From contig JBJEKJ010000099.1 of NCBI GenBank assembly GCA_051878575.1, positions 11,353 to 75,352 on the forward strand: DNA of 64,000 nucleotides, written 5' to 3'. Position 1 is the first letter of the stretch. The number at the start of each line of letters is the position of its first letter. The notes beneath the pieces are model-generated. The model had not been told where the DNA came from. It was given only the letters and a program-made list of their open reading frames with translations, and searched no databases. The DNA comes from CALZFJ01 sp051878575 (GTDB taxonomy: Bacteria > Bacteroidota > Bacteroidia > Bacteroidales > Muribaculaceae). Positions 24,336 through 32,611 of the stretch are shown here, one piece after another. The position numbers and the translations under genes were made by a program.

Positions 24336-25331
24336 ATGAATGAATATATAGCAAATCCCAATCGCTATGCCGACGGAATGATGAACTATCGCCAATGTGG
24401 AAACTCAGGGATAAAGCTGCCTGAGCTTACGCTTGGATTCTGGTGGAATTTCGGCGGAGTGAACGACTATGGTGAGTCGCTTGCCAAAGTGACCTACGCT
24501 TTCGATCACGGAATCACTTGCTTCGACCTTGCCAACAACTACGGGCCGCCTTTCGGCTCGGCTGAGGAGACTTTTGGCAAAATCTACTATGAGAACATGC
24601 GCGCTCACCGCCATGAGATGATTGTGACCACCAAAGCCGGCTACAACATGTGGGAGGGCCCATACGGCTGTGGCTCGTCGCGGAAGATGCTCATGACGAG
24701 CCTCGACGAGTCGCTGCGGCGCATGCGACTCGACTATGTCGACATATTCTACTCTCATCGCTACGACGGCTTCACGCCTATCGAGGAGACGATGCAGGCG
24801 CTTGTCGACATCGTGCGTGGCGGAAAGGCTCTATATGTGGGATTGTCGAACTATCCTGTCGACAAACTTGTGCCGGCAGTGGCCTATCTGCGCAGTCGTA
24901 ACGTGAATCCGCTGATTTATCAGGGAAAATACAATATGCTCGTGCGCGATGCCGAGGAGAGGCACTTCGACGTAATGAGTGACTTGGGTATCGGCTTCAC
25001 TGCATTCTCGCCATTGGCTCAGGGAATTCTCTCGGGCAAATATGTCGACGGCATTCCCGACGACTCGCGCGCCCACACCCAGAATCCGCTCATGAGGGGA
25101 ATGATAACGCCCGAGGCAACCAAGAAGGTGCGCCTGCTGAAGTCGATAGCCGAATATCGCGGGCAGACGCTTGCACAGATGGCGCTGTCGTGGATTCTCG
25201 CAAAGCAGGTGGTGACATCGGTGATTATAGGTCCGCGCACGGTGGAGCAGATGGCCGACAGCATAGAGGCAATACGCCATGCCACATTCACTGCCGAGGA
25301 ATTGATAGAGATCAACCGCGTGCTGCTATGA
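24336..25331 (+). CDS. Aldo/keto reductase, YghZ-like (AKR14)
   Basis: An NADPH-dependent aldo/keto reductase of 331 residues related to YghZ (L-glyceraldehyde 3-phosphate/methylglyoxal reductase) and to voltage-channel beta subunits. The tetrad is visible: Asp and Tyr in FDLANNYGPPFGSAEE, Lys in VTTKAGYNMWEGPYG, His in IFYSHRYDGFTP. The segment WILAKQVVTSVIIGPRTVEQM binds the cofactor. It probably detoxifies reactive aldehydes. ATG lies 12 bases after argH; its last codon overlaps the next gene's start in an ATGA. Confidence 0.93.
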   Translation: MNEYIANPNRYADGMMNYRQCGNSGIKLPELTLGFWWNFGGVNDYGESLAKVTYAFDHGITCFDLANNYGPPFGSAEETFGKIYYENMRAHRHEMIVTTKAGYNMWEGPYGCGSSRKMLMTSLDESLRRMRLDYVDIFYSHRYDGFTPIEETMQALVDIVRGGKALYVGLSNYPVDKLVPAVAYLRSRNVNPLIYQGKYNMLVRDAEERHFDVMSDLGIGFTAFSPLAQGILSGKYVDGIPDDSRAHTQNPLMRGMITPEATKKVRLLKSIAEYRGQTLAQMALSWILAKQVVTSVIIGPRTVEQMADSIEAIRHATFTAEELIEINRVLL

Positions 25332-25828
25332 TAAGGCGATTGCTCATAATGCTGACGATTGCCGCTATGGCAGTGGCGTGCACGAAGATCGACGACAACC
25401 ACACGCCTGCCTATCAGGTGAGCATACGCCTCAACAGTGTGGGGCTGTGGAACACCTATGGCGTGCACGGGTTGGGCGAATGCCGCATTTTCAGCGTCCG
25501 CAAGAAGCTGCCTGCCAATTTCCACTTCACCGCCAACACCTATACCGGATTTGCCGGAGTGATGCTCTTGCAGGGCTTTGACTTCACCACGCAGAGCTAT
25601 GGCGTGCCGGTGGCCTTCGAGATAGCGTGTCCGGTGGAGAACCGCTATGACGTGACGGTGGAGTTCAACTCCGAGACATTCGAGGCCGTGTGCCCGAAGT
25701 GCGGCTCGCACTATAATGTGCTCGAGGGTGGCGGGGCAGCCGTGTCGGGCCAGGCTTTCGACCGCCACTATGGCCTTACGCGCTATCGTGTGTATCCCGA
25801 GAACGGCGGCTATGTGATAACCAACTGA
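25328..25828 (+). CDS. Rieske-like lipoprotein lacking cluster histidines
   Basis: A 166-residue lipoprotein (IAAMAVACTKIDD) whose C-terminal half follows the pattern of a Rieske domain: IACPVENRYDV, then about 20 residues, then VCPKCGSHYNVLEGG and a final beta segment (LTRYRVYPENGG). In true Rieske proteins the ligands are CxH and CxxH. Here the His positions are Val and Cys, leaving three Cys. A [2Fe-2S] cluster of the usual kind is therefore unlikely; the fold may be structural or bind another metal. The start at 25328 (ATGA overlap with the reductase) puts the signal peptide at the N-terminus; the frame is open upstream without homology. Function unknown. Confidence 0.78.
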   Translation: MIRRLLIMLTIAAMAVACTKIDDNHTPAYQVSIRLNSVGLWNTYGVHGLGECRIFSVRKKLPANFHFTANTYTGFAGVMLLQGFDFTTQSYGVPVAFEIACPVENRYDVTVEFNSETFEAVCPKCGSHYNVLEGGGAAVSGQAFDRHYGLTRYRVYPENGGYVITN

Positions 25829-25912
25829 CGCGAGGCTGCGGCTTGCGTGATGTGTGGCATTTTTGCTAAAGAAAAAAAGGAAGAATAAATACAAACAATT
25901 GAAATATATACA

Positions 25913-27694
25913 ATGAGTAAGGCAACACTGAAAAATTTGGAGGCTTTGCGCGACGAGATGCGCCGCGTGAGTGTCAGTGCCGTGATAATTCCGGGCACCG
26001 ACTATCATCAAAGTGAATATGTGAGTGATTTCTGGAAATTCCGCGACTGGGTGACGGGGTTCACAGGTAGCAATGGTACGGCGGTGGTCACTCTCGACAA
26101 AGCCGGGCTGTGGACCGACTCCCGCTACTTTCTTCAGGCCGCGCAGCAGCTTGAGGACTCGGGTGTCGACTTGCACAAGGAGGATATTCCCGGCGAGGCT
26201 ACTATCACCGAGTGGCTTGCCGAGGAGCTTGGCGACGAGGACGTGCTTGCCGTGGACGGACGCTTGTTCTCTCTAATCAGGGCAAACGCGCTCGAGGAGT
26301 TTTGCGGGCGCAACGGATTCAGGTTTGCGGCCGATTTTGCTCCCGCCGACAGAATATGGACCGGACGCCCCGAGCGCCCTATGGCCAAGGCCTTCGTGCA
26401 TGAGGAGAAGTATGCCGGTGAGAGTGCGGCCTCGAAAATAGGCCGTGTGATGGCCGAGGTGGAGCGTGCCGGAGCCGACTCCATATTCCTCACCGCGCTC
26501 GACGAGATAGCGTGGACGCTCAACCTGCGTGGCTCTGACGTGGCATTCACCCCGGTGGTGATATCCTATCTTTATCTCTCGGCCGACGAGAAAGTGCTGT
26601 TCATCGACTCGGCAAAGGTCGACGACGAGGTGGCCGCGCACCTGAAGGCTGCCGGAGTGAAGATGAGAGAATACGACGATGTGGATAAGTTCCTCGGACG
26701 TGTGTCGGTTGACACCACCGTGTTGCTCGACCCCAACTTGGTGAGCGATGCCCTCGCTCGTGCCCTCGAGTGCTACAAGGTGTACGGCAAGTCGCCTGTG
26801 GCTGCGCTGAAGGCTTGCAAGAACGAGGTGCAGATAGCCGGAACGCGCAAGGCAATGGAGCGCGACGGCGCCGCTCTTGTGCGCCTGTTCATGTGGATTG
26901 AGGCAAATGCCGGCTCCGGTAAGTATTCTGAGCTCGACGTTTGGGAAATGGGTAAAAAATACCGTGCCGAGAGCGACCTTTACAGGGGCGACAGCTTCGG
27001 CATGATTGCCGGCTACAAGGAGCATGGAGCCATTGTGCACTACTCGGCATCGAAAGAGAGCGCGTCGACGCTTGCAGCCGACGGACTGCTGCTCGTGGAC
27101 AGTGGCGCGCAGTATCTGGATGGCACTACCGACATCACGCGCACCGTCACGCTCGGCAACCCTACCGCCGACGAGATTCACGACTACACACTCGTGCTTA
27201 AGGGACACCTCGCCATAGCGCGCGCTCAGTTCCCCGTCGGAACACGAGGCAGTCAGCTCGACGCCTTGGCGCGAATCTATCAGTGGGAGGAGGGTATGAC
27301 TTATCTGCACGGCACCGGGCACGGTGTTGGTCACTTCCTCGGCGTGCACGAGGGCCCGCAGAACATACGCCTCAACGAGAATCCGGCCACACTGCAACCG
27401 GGAATGATAACCAGCGATGAGCCGGGAATCTACAAGGCAGGGAAATATGGCATACGCACCGAGAACCTTGTGCTGACGGTGCCCGGAGCGCATAGCGAGG
27501 AGTTTGGCGACTTCCTGAGGTTTGAGACGCTCACGCTGTTCCCCTACGATGCCAAGCTGATTGACCTCTCCATGCTCTCCGACAAGGAGATAGCGCAAGT
27601 GAACGCCTATCACAAGATGGTGCGCGAGCGCCTCACTCCCTATCTGAACGCCGATGAGGCCGCTTGGCTTGCCGAGAAGACTAAGGAACTATAA
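25913..27694 (+). CDS. pepP: Xaa-Pro aminopeptidase (M24B)
   Basis: A cytoplasmic metallopeptidase of 593 residues that removes the N-terminal residue from peptides with proline in position 2. It is the long aminopeptidase P form (eukaryote-like, about 600 residues), with two creatinase-like N-terminal domains and a pita-bread C-terminal domain. Metal ligands appear in order: Asp in DSGAQYLDGTTDITRTV, His in HGTGHGVGHFLGVHEG, Glu in ITSDEPGIY and Glu in GIRTENLVLT. It is followed by a gamma-carbonic anhydrase gene 24 bases on. Confidence 0.95.
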   Translation: MSKATLKNLEALRDEMRRVSVSAVIIPGTDYHQSEYVSDFWKFRDWVTGFTGSNGTAVVTLDKAGLWTDSRYFLQAAQQLEDSGVDLHKEDIPGEATITEWLAEELGDEDVLAVDGRLFSLIRANALEEFCGRNGFRFAADFAPADRIWTGRPERPMAKAFVHEEKYAGESAASKIGRVMAEVERAGADSIFLTALDEIAWTLNLRGSDVAFTPVVISYLYLSADEKVLFIDSAKVDDEVAAHLKAAGVKMREYDDVDKFLGRVSVDTTVLLDPNLVSDALARALECYKVYGKSPVAALKACKNEVQIAGTRKAMERDGAALVRLFMWIEANAGSGKYSELDVWEMGKKYRAESDLYRGDSFGMIAGYKEHGAIVHYSASKESASTLAADGLLLVDSGAQYLDGTTDITRTVTLGNPTADEIHDYTLVLKGHLAIARAQFPVGTRGSQLDALARIYQWEEGMTYLHGTGHGVGHFLGVHEGPQNIRLNENPATLQPGMITSDEPGIYKAGKYGIRTENLVLTVPGAHSEEFGDFLRFETLTLFPYDAKLIDLSMLSDKEIAQVNAYHKMVRERLTPYLNADEAAWLAEKTKEL

Positions 27695-27718
27695 ACAACG
27701 GAAAAAAGTGAGAAAAAT

Positions 27719-28237
27719 ATGGCACTAATAAAATCAGTGAGAGGGTTTACCCCAAAGATGGGCAAGGATTGCTTCCTTGCTGAGAATGCTACCATAATAG
27801 GCGACGTGACGATGGGCGACGAGTGCAGCGTGTGGTTCAACACCGTGCTGCGCGGCGACGTGAACACCATCACCATTGGCAATCGCGTGAATATTCAGGA
27901 CGGGTCGGTGCTGCACACGCTTTATGAGAAATCGACTATCGAGATAGGCAACGACGTGTCAATTGGCCACAATGTGACCATACACGGAGCAAAAGTGTGC
28001 GATTTCGCATTAATTGGCATGGGCAGCGTGCTGCTCGACCATGCCGAGGTGGGCGAGGGCGCCATCGTGGCAGCCGGAAGCGTAGTCACCGGCAAGACGA
28101 AAATCGGCCCCAACGAGTTATGGGCAGGTGCTCCGGCCAAGTTCATCAAGATGGTTGACCCGGCGCAGGCAAAGGAAATCAACGTGAAGATAGCCAAGAA
28201 CTATCTCATGTACTCCAAGTGGTACGACGAGGACTAA
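27719..28237 (+). CDS. Gamma-carbonic anhydrase family protein
   Basis: A 172-residue left-handed beta-helix protein of the gamma-CA/YrdA/PaaY group. Hexapeptide repeats cover most of its length (IGDVTMGDECSVWFNTVLRGD, IGNRVNIQDGSV), and the three metal-binding His are in LHTL, IGHNV and TIHGA. Homologues hydrate CO2 or act as thioesterases; many show little carbonic anhydrase activity, so the reaction is uncertain. The last helix (VKIAKNYLMYSKWYDED) is typical. It shares a probable transcript with pepP. Confidence 0.93.
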   Translation: MALIKSVRGFTPKMGKDCFLAENATIIGDVTMGDECSVWFNTVLRGDVNTITIGNRVNIQDGSVLHTLYEKSTIEIGNDVSIGHNVTIHGAKVCDFALIGMGSVLLDHAEVGEGAIVAAGSVVTGKTKIGPNELWAGAPAKFIKMVDPAQAKEINVKIAKNYLMYSKWYDED

Positions 28238-28312
28238 GCGCGCCACCTATGGAAGCGCCGCAAGTCGAAGCCGACGGCGATGCCCGCCCCAAAGTGAGGC
28301 AATAACAATAGA

Positions 28313-28341
28313 GGCAGCTCACCCCTGAGCTGCCTCTTAAT
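28313..28341. terminator. Terminator between convergent genes
   Basis: GAGGCAGCTCA and TGAGCTGCCTC form a perfect 11-bp stem with a 4-base loop. Only a short T-run follows. It lies between the gamma-CA gene and the minus-strand orphan and may serve both. Confidence 0.78.
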
Positions 28342-28368
28342 ATCTGCCACATAGATAAGATTGAATGA

Positions 28369-29094
28369 TTATATAAATCCCGCTAATTGCCGCTCCATAC
28401 ACATAACCTCATATTGTCTGGATATGTCCTCGTAGGAATGGAACTTCACTCTATTTTTAATATCTTTGAATGCCGTTCGGCTCATTACCTTCTCAAATTG
28501 CTCTCGTCTATTACAAGGAGCAACAATTATGAATCGGCTGTTGAAGTCTTGAAGATCGCAGAATTTTATTACTGAGTTTTGTATATCAGTTGAGTGCTCT
28601 ATCTCAAAGAAGCTATTAGGCATTTTGCGCTCGTTAAACCAAATGACATCAATGGTGCGAGCTCGATTTATCAAATTGTCATACGAAAATTTGGGGATTT
28701 GAACGGTTGAGCAGATTTCTATCAAAGGCTTGTCCAAAAACAACTTGTTTTGGTCTTGTGCAGGCACAAATGTGGTGAAATTTTTCATATTGCCTATTGC
28801 AGTGACAAGACCTTGGTAGTAGCCGTGAGTAAATATCTCGTGGGGCTTTATTTCTTTGGTCCCTAAATTGAATTTACCGAGCACTTCTTCTCTGCAATCT
28901 TCCAAGGCCCACAATCCGGGTTGAATCTTGAATATTTCTTTTGAAAGCTGAACTATTTGGCGGATTGAAGCCTGTGGGGTTTTTGTTGCCCATGATGATG
29001 TGTCAACGAGATTATATAGGCTTCCGAGTGTAGCGTAGCCTCCATTCTTTCGCAGGGCATCGATGACTTGTTGCTTTTGTGTTTGTTTTGCCAT
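28369..29094 (-). CDS. HARE-HTH-like protein with possible PD-(D/E)XK domain
   Basis: A 241-residue orphan I do not recognise as a named gene. Residues 8-65 look like a HARE-HTH winged helix (KNGGYATLGSLYNLV, TKTPQASIRQIVQL, FKIQPGLWAL), a domain seen in chromatin proteins and in restriction enzymes. Later, RTIDVIWFNERKMPNSFFEIEHST has an Asp followed by E-x-E in beta strands, then RFIIVAP, which resembles a PD-(D/E)XK nuclease core, although the lysine is missing. The gene is AT-rich next to GC-rich neighbours, a sign of transfer. A methylation- or DNA-sensing nuclease is possible but is inference only. Confidence 0.65.
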   Translation of the reverse strand: MAKQTQKQQVIDALRKNGGYATLGSLYNLVDTSSWATKTPQASIRQIVQLSKEIFKIQPGLWALEDCREEVLGKFNLGTKEIKPHEIFTHGYYQGLVTAIGNMKNFTTFVPAQDQNKLFLDKPLIEICSTVQIPKFSYDNLINRARTIDVIWFNERKMPNSFFEIEHSTDIQNSVIKFCDLQDFNSRFIIVAPCNRREQFEKVMSRTAFKDIKNRVKFHSYEDISRQYEVMCMERQLAGFI

Positions 29095-29116
29095 TGCTGT
29101 GGGGGATTGGTGGGGA

Positions 29117-29959
29117 TTAGTGGGGGAGGGTTTCGCGGGCGGTTTTCAGCATGTGGGTGGGGAGCGAGCCTCCGCGCCGGTCGGGTGCGGGACCTATCAT
29201 GTGATTGCCGCTGTTGCTCCTTAAGTTGTCGATTATGCCGAGTATGGCCCCGCCCAAATCCACGCCGAAGGAGTGCTTGCCGAGTTTGAATGATGGTGCC
29301 ACGATGGGCATCATCGTCCAGCGGTTCATGAAAGGATCGAACATGCGCCTCACGCCGAGCTCCAAGCCGAAGGCTGATCCCGTCTGATACCGTATCGAGC
29401 CTCCGAAGCAGGAGTGGTTCATATAGGGTATTGCCGCGGGCGAGTCGAATGGGTTGCCGGCTGAATAGTTGCCAAACACGCTAAGCGACAGCCGCTCGTT
29501 GATGTGATAGGTGATGCTGCCCGATACGCCGAAGTCGTTGTATAGATTTCTGTTGACGTGGTATTTGTAGCCCGATATCGCGCCGGTGAGTGTCAGGCTG
29601 CCGAGGTTTTGAGCAATGCCTATCGTGGCGCTGCCGAAATTGCCCAATCCCGGCATCGACGTGTAATTCCCGTAGCCGAATGTGCTGCCGTCAAGTCTGC
29701 CCGTGTGGAGGCTTTCATTGAGCCTGAGGGCTTGAGGCTGGTGTAATGCCGGCCTGTTGCCGCCGAAGTCACGGACGGGACTGGTGCCTATGCCGTCGTA
29801 GCTTATAGTGTCGGGCAGAAAGAGCGAGTCGGGCAAGGTAAGCTGCTCATACGGCAATGTCTTGCTGCCGGCGATGCCGGTAGACGTGTCTTGCGCCTGC
29901 ATGGAGGCCGGGGCACACATCATCATGCAACAGATTGACAGAAATACGGGATTTTTCAT
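29117..29959 (-). CDS. Outer-membrane beta-barrel-like protein
   Basis: A 280-residue exported protein with a signal peptide (cleavage near ASMQAQ). Alternating hydrophobic/polar strands with many Gly and aromatic residues (YGNYTSMPGLGNFGSATIGIA, SLTLTGAISGYKYHV, LSLSVFGNYSAGNPF) suggest an 8-12-strand outer-membrane barrel. The tail with DRRGGSLP is probably outside the barrel. Function unknown. It stands alone on the minus strand, 22 bases upstream of the AT-rich orphan, and diverges from the SemiSWEET gene. Confidence 0.72.
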   Translation of the reverse strand: MKNPVFLSICCMMMCAPASMQAQDTSTGIAGSKTLPYEQLTLPDSLFLPDTISYDGIGTSPVRDFGGNRPALHQPQALRLNESLHTGRLDGSTFGYGNYTSMPGLGNFGSATIGIAQNLGSLTLTGAISGYKYHVNRNLYNDFGVSGSITYHINERLSLSVFGNYSAGNPFDSPAAIPYMNHSCFGGSIRYQTGSAFGLELGVRRMFDPFMNRWTMMPIVAPSFKLGKHSFGVDLGGAILGIIDNLRSNSGNHMIGPAPDRRGGSLPTHMLKTARETLPH

Positions 29960-30031
29960 CGCTCATCGACTTTTTCTCAGCTAAATTACAACTTTTTTTC
30001 TGAATTTGCTCTCAGTTTGACATACTTTGTG

Positions 30032-30042
30032 TAAATTTGTGA
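30032..30042 (+). promoter_or_regulatory. -7 element of the SemiSWEET operon
   Basis: TAAATTTG lies about 25 bases before ATG 30061, with a TTTG about 23 bases upstream. Spacing is slightly long. Confidence 0.5.
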
Positions 30043-30060
30043 GTTACTTATTCTGAAATT

Positions 30061-30333
30061 ATGGAATTGACTTCGATTATAGGCTATGTGGCAACCGTTT
30101 TATTGGTTTTGGGCTACTTGCCGCAGATGGTGAGGACTCTTCGCACCCGCTCGACCGACGACATAGCGATGGGGACGTTCTCCATGATGGGGCTTGGCGC
30201 ACTGCTTTTTGCGGTGCAGGGTGCCATGACGGGTAATTATCCGCTTTTTGTGGCCAACGTGCTCACCACTATCATGAGCTCGGTGATTTTTGGCATAAAA
30301 ATCTACAATGATTTTTTCAGGAATAGAAAGTGA
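30061..30333 (+). CDS. SemiSWEET sugar transporter
   Basis: A 90-residue membrane protein with three helices and the PQ-loop signature GYLPQMVRTLRTRSTDDIA. It matches SemiSWEETs, bacterial half-size relatives of SWEET facilitators that work as dimers to pass sugars across the inner membrane. Helix 3 (LFVANVLTTIMSSVIFGIKIYNDFF) ends in a basic tail. The sugar is unknown. The next gene is a GT2 enzyme after 100 bases; the two may be independent. Confidence 0.92.
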   Translation: MELTSIIGYVATVLLVLGYLPQMVRTLRTRSTDDIAMGTFSMMGLGALLFAVQGAMTGNYPLFVANVLTTIMSSVIFGIKIYNDFFRNRK

Positions 30334-30433
30334 CGGTAGTTGTGGCGATGCGGGCGCATGACAGGGCTTGTGTCGGGAGCAACAACAGAGACAATAAATT
30401 ATAGGCAAATCAAAACTAAGTGTAATATTAAAT

Positions 30434-31174
30434 ATGTCAGGAGCAGCAAAGTCGGACAGCATTGTCATTATACCGACGTATAATGAGAAGGAGAATATCG
30501 CCAATATCATCGATGCCGTGTTGTCGCTAAGTCAGCCGTTTGATGTATTGGTGATTGATGATAACTCGCCCGATGGCACGGCATTTATCGTGCAGGACGT
30601 TATGAAGGATCACCCGGGGCGTGTGCATCTGTTGCAGCGAGAGGGAAAGCTCGGTCTCGGCACTGCCTATATTGCCGGCTTCAAGTGGGCTTTGGAGCGC
30701 GACTATGAGTATGTCATTGAGATGGATGCCGACTTCTCCCACAATCCCAACGACTTGATTCCGCTGCGTGAGGCATGCCACGACGGTGATGCCGACTTGT
30801 CGGTTGGCTCGCGCTATATCACCGGAGTGAACGTGGTGAACTGGCCTATGGGGCGTGTGATAATGTCGTATTACGCAAGTGCCTACGTGCGTATGGTCAC
30901 AGGAATGAATGTGCGCGACACCACTGCCGGTTTCGTGTGCTACTCGCGCCGCGTGCTCGAGCGCATCGATCTCGACAAGGTGGAGTTTAAGGGCTATGCT
31001 TTCCAGATTGAGATGAAGTTCACGGCCTATAAGTTGGGCTTCAAGATAAAGGAGGTGCCTATAATCTTCGTGAACCGTGTGCTCGGCACGAGCAAGATGA
31101 ACTCGAGCATATTCGGCGAGGCCGTGTTTGGAGTCGTTAAGCTGAAGGTAGCGAGCTGGTTCAGGAAATATTGA
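30434..31174 (+). CDS. Polyprenol-phosphate mannosyltransferase-like GT2
   Basis: A 246-residue family 2 glycosyltransferase of the dolichol/polyprenol-phosphate-mannose synthase type. Signatures include SIVIIPTYNEKENI, LVIDDNSPDGTA, EMDADFSHNPND (DxD metal site) and VGSRYITGV. There are no C-terminal membrane helices, as in the soluble or peripheral class. It would charge a lipid carrier with mannose or a related sugar for use outside the membrane. It is followed by dihydroorotase 43 bases on, an arrangement known in Bacteroidales. Confidence 0.93.
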   Translation: MSGAAKSDSIVIIPTYNEKENIANIIDAVLSLSQPFDVLVIDDNSPDGTAFIVQDVMKDHPGRVHLLQREGKLGLGTAYIAGFKWALERDYEYVIEMDADFSHNPNDLIPLREACHDGDADLSVGSRYITGVNVVNWPMGRVIMSYYASAYVRMVTGMNVRDTTAGFVCYSRRVLERIDLDKVEFKGYAFQIEMKFTAYKLGFKIKEVPIIFVNRVLGTSKMNSSIFGEAVFGVVKLKVASWFRKY

Positions 31175-31217
31175 TATCTTCCTATAATTAACTAAAACTA
31201 AATCACGATATAGCTAT

Positions 31218-32567
31218 ATGGGCCGTCAGTTGCTTTACAATGCCCTGATAGTTAACGAGGGGCGTAAATATAATGGATATGTGGTGATCGATGGCGACAA
31301 GATTGCGGCAGTGGGGGAGAATGATCCGTCGGATGCTGTGGTGTCGTCGTGTGGCAAGGCCGAAGATTTGCGTGGGGCGCTACTGATTCCGGGGGTTATC
31401 GACGATCAGGTACATTTCCGCGAGCCGGGACTGACCCACAAGGCCGATATTGCCTCCGAGAGCCGTGCCGCGGTGGCAGGAGGAGTGACGTCGTTCATGG
31501 ATATGCCAAACACCGTGCCGCAGACCACGACACTCGAGGCTTTGGAGGCGAAATTCGAGCGTGCCGCGGCAACGTCGGTTGCCAATTTCAGTTTCAATAT
31601 CGGGGCTACCAACGACAATATCGATGTGCTGAGGCGTGTCGACTTCAGCCGTGTGTGTGGAGTGAAGGCGTTTCTCGGCTCGTCGACAGGCAATATGCTC
31701 GTCGACGACAGTGAGGCATTGCGGCGGCTTTTCGGCGAAATCGATGCTGTGATTGCCGTTCACTCCGAGGATGAGGCGATAATCCTCGCCAATCGCGACC
31801 ACTATGTGGCCGAGCGTGGCGACGACCTCCCGGTGGAGCTGCACCCACTCATACGCAGCGAGGAGGCGTGCTATGTGTCGACCGAGCGTGCCGTTCGCCT
31901 TGCCGAGCGCTATGGCACCCGTCTGCATGTGTTTCATGTGTCGACGGCGCGCGAGCTGTCGCTTTTCAGCGATGCCCCGCTTGCCTCCAAGAAGATTACC
32001 GCCGAGGTGTGCGTGCATCACTTGTGGTTCAGCGATAATGACTATGCGCGGTTGGGCAGTAGAATAAAGTGCAATCCGGCAATAAAGACGCTTGCCGACC
32101 GTGATGCACTGCGCAGGGGGCTGAACATGGGCCTTCTCGACGTTGTGGCTACCGACCACGCTCCGCATCTGCTCAGCGATAAGCAGGGCAACTGCCTAAA
32201 AGCGGCTTCGGGAATGCCTCTCGTGCAGTTCTCGCTTATTGCGATGCTCGAGATGGCGCGCGACGGCGTGTTCAGCGTGGAGAAAGTGGTTGAAAAGATG
32301 TGCCACGCTCCTGCCGAGCTTTATCGCATCGACCGCAGGGGATTTATCCGTGAGGGCTATTATGCCGACCTTGCTGTGGTGAGGGAGGACGCCGCAGGGA
32401 GCGTCGTCACGGCTGCCGATGTGCTTTCGAAGTGCGGATGGTCGCCATTCGAGGGCACGACCATGCACCATCGGGTGGCGCGCACCTATGTGAATGGAGA
32501 GGAAGCCTACTCCGACGGACGTGTGAACGATGCCGTGCGAGGCAGGCGTCTCACATTCATCCGATAG
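31218..32567 (+). CDS. pyrC: Dihydroorotase
   Basis: A class I dihydroorotase of 449 residues, closing carbamoyl-aspartate to dihydroorotate in pyrimidine synthesis. Conserved stretches are FREPGLTHKADIASES, GVKAFLGSSTGNM (likely carbamylated Lys), TAEVCVHHLWF, IKCNPAIK and VVATDHAPHLLSDK. The first metal motif reads DDQVHFREPG: one of the two His of HxH is Gln, which I believe is common in Bacteroidetes members, so one metal site may differ. Allantoinase is the main alternative. Confidence 0.93.
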   Translation: MGRQLLYNALIVNEGRKYNGYVVIDGDKIAAVGENDPSDAVVSSCGKAEDLRGALLIPGVIDDQVHFREPGLTHKADIASESRAAVAGGVTSFMDMPNTVPQTTTLEALEAKFERAAATSVANFSFNIGATNDNIDVLRRVDFSRVCGVKAFLGSSTGNMLVDDSEALRRLFGEIDAVIAVHSEDEAIILANRDHYVAERGDDLPVELHPLIRSEEACYVSTERAVRLAERYGTRLHVFHVSTARELSLFSDAPLASKKITAEVCVHHLWFSDNDYARLGSRIKCNPAIKTLADRDALRRGLNMGLLDVVATDHAPHLLSDKQGNCLKAASGMPLVQFSLIAMLEMARDGVFSVEKVVEKMCHAPAELYRIDRRGFIREGYYADLAVVREDAAGSVVTAADVLSKCGWSPFEGTTMHHRVARTYVNGEEAYSDGRVNDAVRGRRLTFIR

Positions 32568-32611
32568 ATAGGGAGAATCTAATTACTTACTTAATTAAAT
32601 AGAGTGTGTTT

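Noticed and set aside
25190..25327. Upstream extension of the Rieske-like gene
   Set aside because: These codons overlap the aldo/keto reductase in another frame and lack a signal peptide; the ATGA start at 25328 begins on a lipoprotein signal.
26273..27613. 446-codon antisense frame opposite aminopeptidase P
   Set aside because: The plus strand encodes all M24 metal ligands; the antisense product looks like codon-bias noise.
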